Of a stretch of DNA of 8,376 nucleotides, positions 6,020 through 8,376 are shown one piece after another. Under the pieces are notes generated by a model. The model was given only the letters and a program-made list of their open reading frames with translations. It was not told the DNA's origin and searched no databases. Position 1 is the stretch's first letter. Each line of letters opens with the position of its first letter. Origin of the DNA: an uncultured Bacilli bacterium (GTDB taxonomy: Bacteria > Bacillota_I > Bacilli_A > RF39 > UBA660); NCBI GenBank assembly GCA_934169415.1, contig CAKPNP010000038.1, forward strand, positions 1-8,376, read 5' to 3'. Made by a program: the position numbers and the translations under genes.

Positions 6020-7338
6020 ATTTTTATTCCTCTCTTTCTTAGCTCATCTATGTATTTATAATCTAAATCAAAATAAACTGCAAAATACAAATCTCCTATT
6101 GCATTTTTTAAAGAATAATTTAATGAATCAGTATAATCTATACAATATTTAAACTTATTGGTATTAATAGAAGCTAATTTTAGTCTGGTTGCTATATCAT
6201 AAGCAAATGGTCCTATTAATATAATTCTTTCTATAGATTTATCATTTAATAATTCAAAATTAATATCATATAACCATGATAAATCCTTTAAGTCATATCT
6301 ACCACTTATACGAGTAAAACCAATAGCCACTGTTTTAGTACCCTTTTTAGAAGTAATATACTCTATAGATTGATTATATGAAATTGGTGTTTCATTTTTA
6401 GATAGTAATATAGTAGTTTTTACTCCATCAACTAAAACTTCATTTAATCTTTTAACTTTAATAGATAATTCTGATAATGTATTTACTAAAGATTCTTTAT
6501 TCACATTATCAACTAAAGCCATAGTATAACAACAAGCAATATTATATGCGTTATAAATAGCAGTATTACATAATTTTATATTATCTCCGTTTATAATTAA
6601 TGTATCTTTATCTAAATAGGCTAAATACTTAGGTGCCTCTCTTTTAAAATCATTATTAAGACACTTATAATTACCAAGTGAACCATAGTTAAAATAATCA
6701 TATTCTAACTTTTCATGACACTTTGGACAATAACTCATATCTAAAGTATTTAATTTTGATTTTTTAGTACTACCTTCAGTTTTTTCTAAACCAAAATACG
6801 TTATTTGATTTTTTTTACCTATACTAAATTTTGAAACTAAAGGATCATCAGCATTTAATATTAAATGCGTACTTTCTTTAATACTATTATTTATTTCATC
6901 AAATACTATAGAAAAATGTCCATTACGAGCTAATTGATCACGAGACAAATTATTGATAATAAAATAATCTGGTGTAATATATTTAAATACCTTTTTTACA
7001 TATCTCTCATCAATTTCAATAATTAACGTATCAACCTTAGATTTACCATTTAATTTTGACGAATCAATTATAGCAGTTGTAACACCACCAATCAAATTAG
7101 AACCCTTAATATTACTACATACTTTATACCCTGCATTTTTATATATTTCATAAAGAGTTCCAGATATACTTGTTTTACCAGTTGTACCAGTTACAAATAT
7201 TGTTTTAGGTAATTTAAAATAAGATAAAATATTTTTATTTAACTTAAGTGCTAGATTACCCGGAAAAGCCGTACCACCATTATTAATACTTAATACTCTT
7301 TTTGCTATCTTAGATAACAAAACAATTAAATAATTCAT
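6016..7338 (-). CDS. murT: Lipid II isoglutaminyl synthase, MurT subunit
   Basis: MurT is the ATP-using Mur-ligase-like half of the complex that amidates the alpha-carboxyl of D-Glu in lipid II at the inner face of the membrane. The 440 residues start with the family's GGTAFPGNLALKL (21-33) and contain the P-loop GTTGKTS (51-57), the IIEIDE stretch (106-111), NLSRDQLARNGH (130-141, family N-x-x-RDQLDRYGE) and LNADDPL (161-167). The C-terminal DUF1727 region has SGRYDLKDLSWLYD (345-358); an Asp in this region of MurT has been described as contributing to the GatD active site. The zinc ribbon inserted in the Mur domain has Cys204, Cys207 and Cys226, but the expected fourth Cys (position 229) is Asn. 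The start at 7338 has AGGAAAGG 8 bases upstream (7347-7354). It overlaps gatD by ATGA. The gene is probably the first of the murT-gatD-prepilin-eno transcript. Confidence 0.93.
   Translation of the reverse strand: MNYLIVLLSKIAKRVLSINNGGTAFPGNLALKLNKNILSYFKLPKTIFVTGTTGKTSISGTLYEIYKNAGYKVCSNIKGSNLIGGVTTAIIDSSKLNGKSKVDTLIIEIDERYVKKVFKYITPDYFIINNLSRDQLARNGHFSIVFDEINNSIKESTHLILNADDPLVSKFSIGKKNQITYFGLEKTEGSTKKSKLNTLDMSYCPKCHEKLEYDYFNYGSLGNYKCLNNDFKREAPKYLAYLDKDTLIINGDNIKLCNTAIYNAYNIACCYTMALVDNVNKESLVNTLSELSIKVKRLNEVLVDGVKTTILLSKNETPISYNQSIEYITSKKGTKTVAIGFTRISGRYDLKDLSWLYDINFELLNDKSIERIILIGPFAYDIATRLKLASINTNKFKYCIDYTDSLNYSLKNAIGDLYFAVYFDLDYKYIDELRKRGIKI
6028..6035 (-). promoter_or_regulatory. Ribosome binding site of gatD inside murT
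   Basis: Minus-strand AGAGAGGA lies 8 bases before the gatD ATG (6019), within the last codons of murT. Together with the ATGA overlap this indicates coupled, roughly stoichiometric synthesis of the two subunits. Confidence 0.7.
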
Positions 7339-7346
7339 ATTTCCTA

Positions 7347-7354
7347 CCTTTCCT
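7347..7354 (-). promoter_or_regulatory. Ribosome binding site of murT
   Basis: Minus-strand AGGAAAGG lies 8 bases before ATG 7338 and supports that start. A second purine patch (GGTAGG) sits slightly closer. Confidence 0.7.
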
Positions 7355-7361
7355 AAATATT

Positions 7362-7370
7362 ATTTTACCA
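7362..7370 (-). promoter_or_regulatory. Probable extended -10 promoter of the murT-gatD-prepilin-eno run
   Basis: The minus strand reads TGGTAAAAT, an extended -10 with one mismatch to TATAAT, 23 bases before the murT ATG. It lies just after the terminator of the upstream surface-protein gene. No good -35 is visible (CTACTT at 17-base spacing). The layout mirrors the ftsK promoter at 3731-3739, which also follows a terminator directly and has the same TGG extension. Confidence 0.5.
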
Positions 7371-7380
7371 CATATAAAGA

Positions 7381-7407
7381 AAAAAAGTAGTTTTTTCCCA
7401 CTTTTTT
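7381..7407 (-). terminator. Rho-independent terminator after the variable surface-protein gene
   Basis: On the minus strand AAAAAAGTGG (7398-7407) pairs with CTACTTTTTT (7381-7390) as a 10-bp stem with one G-T wobble and a 7-base loop, and the T side continues as TTCTTTAT. The wobble would be an A-C mismatch on the plus strand, so the hairpin suits minus-strand transcription. It starts 14 bases after the stop codon of the 7422-8376 gene and separates it from murT. Confidence 0.75.
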
Positions 7408-7421
7408 ACATTTTTTTTAAG

Positions 7422-8376
7422 TTATCTTAGAACTGCACGAGCCGAGTTAACGTTGTCGTAACGACCGCCGCCGTCGTAGCTGAACGCGAATACACCGGCA
7501 TACGTACGATAGTCATAACCACCACTACGTTTGAACCATTGAGAATAAAAGTAAACAAAATTATTATAATCTCCATTCCATCCTTTTGTTTCTGTTGTTG
7601 CATCTCCTAAATGATATCTTGTATAGTCACCAGAACTTGTTCCATATTTATATATATCATAATACTTAGACTCTGGGAAGGCTACTCCTGCTGTAGTTGT
7701 GTTATCATCTAGATTTTTTCCGGTAAATCCTGAATTGTATTGAGTGCTATACCCACTTGATGGAATGTTACTATTTAAACTATTTTCCATTACTCCCATT
7801 ACGTATTCAAATGAACACCCGCTCATATCATATATTCCACTTATATTTCCTGTTGTACTTGCTAGATATCCTGTAGTTGTATTATATGCATTCTCACATC
7901 CAGTAGTATATTCAAAGGCATTTTCTTTTGTTGCCGCACAGCCTGTTGTAGATGTAGATGAATTATTTTTTCTCACTTCATTTAAGCCTTGCCCATAAAT
8001 TGAAGTTGTTAAATAAGCTATTGCTCCCCACTCTATATTCTTTAGCATACTTGAATTTGTACTTAATTTTTGAGTAGTTGCAAATAATGTACTTACATTT
8101 GCACTTCTTAAACTTTCTACATTTGGTTTTATTGTTGGATTTGTTGTATCACCTGTTAGCTCAAATTTCCCTACCCATATTCCATTTAATTCAGTATCTC
8201 CAAATGTAAATGCTGGATGTGTTAACCAACTATCTTTTGTTGTACTGTTTGATTTTGTAGTATCTTTATTTTCAAATTCTATATTTATTAGTTGTTTTGT
8301 TGTTGCATTAGTTCCATCATAGAATATTTGATATTTATATCTTGGTATCCATACATAATATGCTTTTATATTATTT
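7422..8376 (-). CDS. Surface-type protein with FGE-sulfatase/C-type-lectin-like domain ending in a DGR-type variable region (N-terminus outside window)
   Basis: The frame stays open from its stop at 7422-7424 to the right window edge, giving 317 visible residues and no start. The Met at 8048 (visible residue 110) is internal, because well-formed coding sequence continues upstream, including AYYVWIPRYKYQIF and NGIWVGKFELTG. Those segments, MLKNIEWGAIAYLTTSIYG (110-128) and GNISGIYDMSGCSFEYVMG (176-194) are typical of lectin-fold proteins of gut Bacillota. The last resembles the GNVxGxxDMxGNVWEW motif of formylglycine-generating-enzyme-like domains, here probably a binding scaffold rather than an enzyme. 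Thr-Thr-Gly repeats fill about 143-175. From about residue 280 (WFKRSGG) to the end, composition changes abruptly (see the 7434-7535 feature). Such proteins often start with a prepilin-like or other export signal, but that part is not visible. A terminator follows at 7381-7407. The ligand and exact location are unknown. Confidence 0.8.
   Translation of the reverse strand, partial: NNIKAYYVWIPRYKYQIFYDGTNATTKQLINIEFENKDTTKSNSTTKDSWLTHPAFTFGDTELNGIWVGKFELTGDTTNPTIKPNVESLRSANVSTLFATTQKLSTNSSMLKNIEWGAIAYLTTSIYGQGLNEVRKNNSSTSTTGCAATKENAFEYTTGCENAYNTTTGYLASTTGNISGIYDMSGCSFEYVMGVMENSLNSNIPSSGYSTQYNSGFTGKNLDDNTTTAGVAFPESKYYDIYKYGTSSGDYTRYHLGDATTETKGWNGDYNNFVYFYSQWFKRSGGYDYRTYAGVFAFSYDGGGRYDNVNSARAVLR
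7434..7535 (-). other. Candidate DGR variable region (VR) at the 3' end of the lectin-fold gene
   Basis: The last codons of the gene differ sharply from the rest. By hand count 54 of 100 bases at 7431-7530 are G or C, with 15 CpG, against 29 of 100 and no CpG at 7561-7660 in the same gene. Twelve successive codons at 7446-7481 (S,Y,D,G,G,G,R,Y,D,N,V,N) all end in C or T, and each can be reached from AAC or AAT by changing adenines only. More NNY codons of this kind lie at 7500-7526. Islands of fixed codons separate them (AGVFAF, and SARAVL at the end). Four Arg codons here are CGT, whereas the four upstream of it in this gene are AGA. This is the pattern left by adenine-specific mutagenic retrohoming into a C-type-lectin-fold target. 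The reverse transcriptase, accessory protein and template repeat are not in the window, so the boundaries are approximate. Confidence 0.72.

Noticed and set aside
7422..7560. The GC-rich patch as a fragment of horizontally acquired DNA or a contig artefact
   Set aside because: The reading frame, domain logic and C-terminus run through it without a break, and the codon pattern is specifically NNY rather than generally GC-rich, which fits a variable region better.
7744..7998. Plus-strand open frame of 84 codons
   Set aside because: It is antisense to the conserved lectin-fold domain, with no start signals.
7422..8048. A complete 208-residue gene starting at the ATG at 8048
   Set aside because: The same frame is open and clearly protein-like up to the window edge (for example YYVWIPRYKYQIF), and no ribosome site precedes 8048, so this Met is internal.
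1..8376. DGR reverse transcriptase or template repeat inside this window
   Set aside because: No gene shows reverse-transcriptase motifs, and no second copy of the 7434-7535 sequence is visible on either strand.
1..8376. CRISPR arrays, tRNA or rRNA genes, insertion sequences
   Set aside because: No regularly spaced repeats, cloverleaf-like sequences, rRNA-like segments, transposase motifs or terminal inverted repeats were seen.

Overview
The window looks like chromosome from a very AT-rich Bacillota, probably a gut-type Bacilli/Clostridia lineage with a compact genome. The evidence is codon use dominated by A/T-ending codons, strong AAGGAG-type ribosome sites, TGA used as a stop (murT and gatD both end in TGA), an isoglutaminyl-synthase pair murT-gatD, and an SpoIIIE/FtsK translocase. 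I cannot name the species. Every gene I support is on the minus strand, so the transcription order runs from the right edge to the left edge.

Reading in that order: (1) 8376-7422 is the C-terminal part (317 residues visible) of a large surface-type protein with an FGE-sulfatase/C-type-lectin-like domain. Its last roughly 40 codons form a GC- and CpG-rich island whose codons are nearly all NNC/NNT, the signature of a diversity-generating retroelement (DGR) variable region. A terminator follows. (2) A four-gene run starts at an extended -10 promoter: murT (Mur-ligase half of lipid II isoglutaminyl synthase), gatD (amidotransferase half, but without the expected catalytic Cys and His), a small prepilin-like protein, and eno (enolase). 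Adjacent genes overlap by 4, 4 and 11 bases, so translation is probably coupled. A hairpin terminator overlaps the eno stop codon. (3) ftsK/spoIIIE has its own extended -10 promoter and a GTG start. It is followed, after a hairpin at its stop codon, by a 412-residue membrane protein that carries two copies of the CmpB-type putative ABC-permease domain and ends at a strong terminator. (4) The left 117 bases contain no gene but end with a good Shine-Dalgarno sequence, so another minus-strand gene probably starts just outside the window.

Functionally the middle of the window is core growth: peptidoglycan precursor amidation (murT/gatD), glycolysis (eno) and chromosome segregation (ftsK). The two surface-related genes, the prepilin-like protein and the hypervariable lectin-fold protein, are the accessory part. 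The two observations most worth following are the DGR-type variable region at 7434-7535, whose reverse transcriptase and template repeat are not in this window, and the apparently glutaminase-dead GatD paired with a MurT whose zinc ribbon lacks one cysteine.
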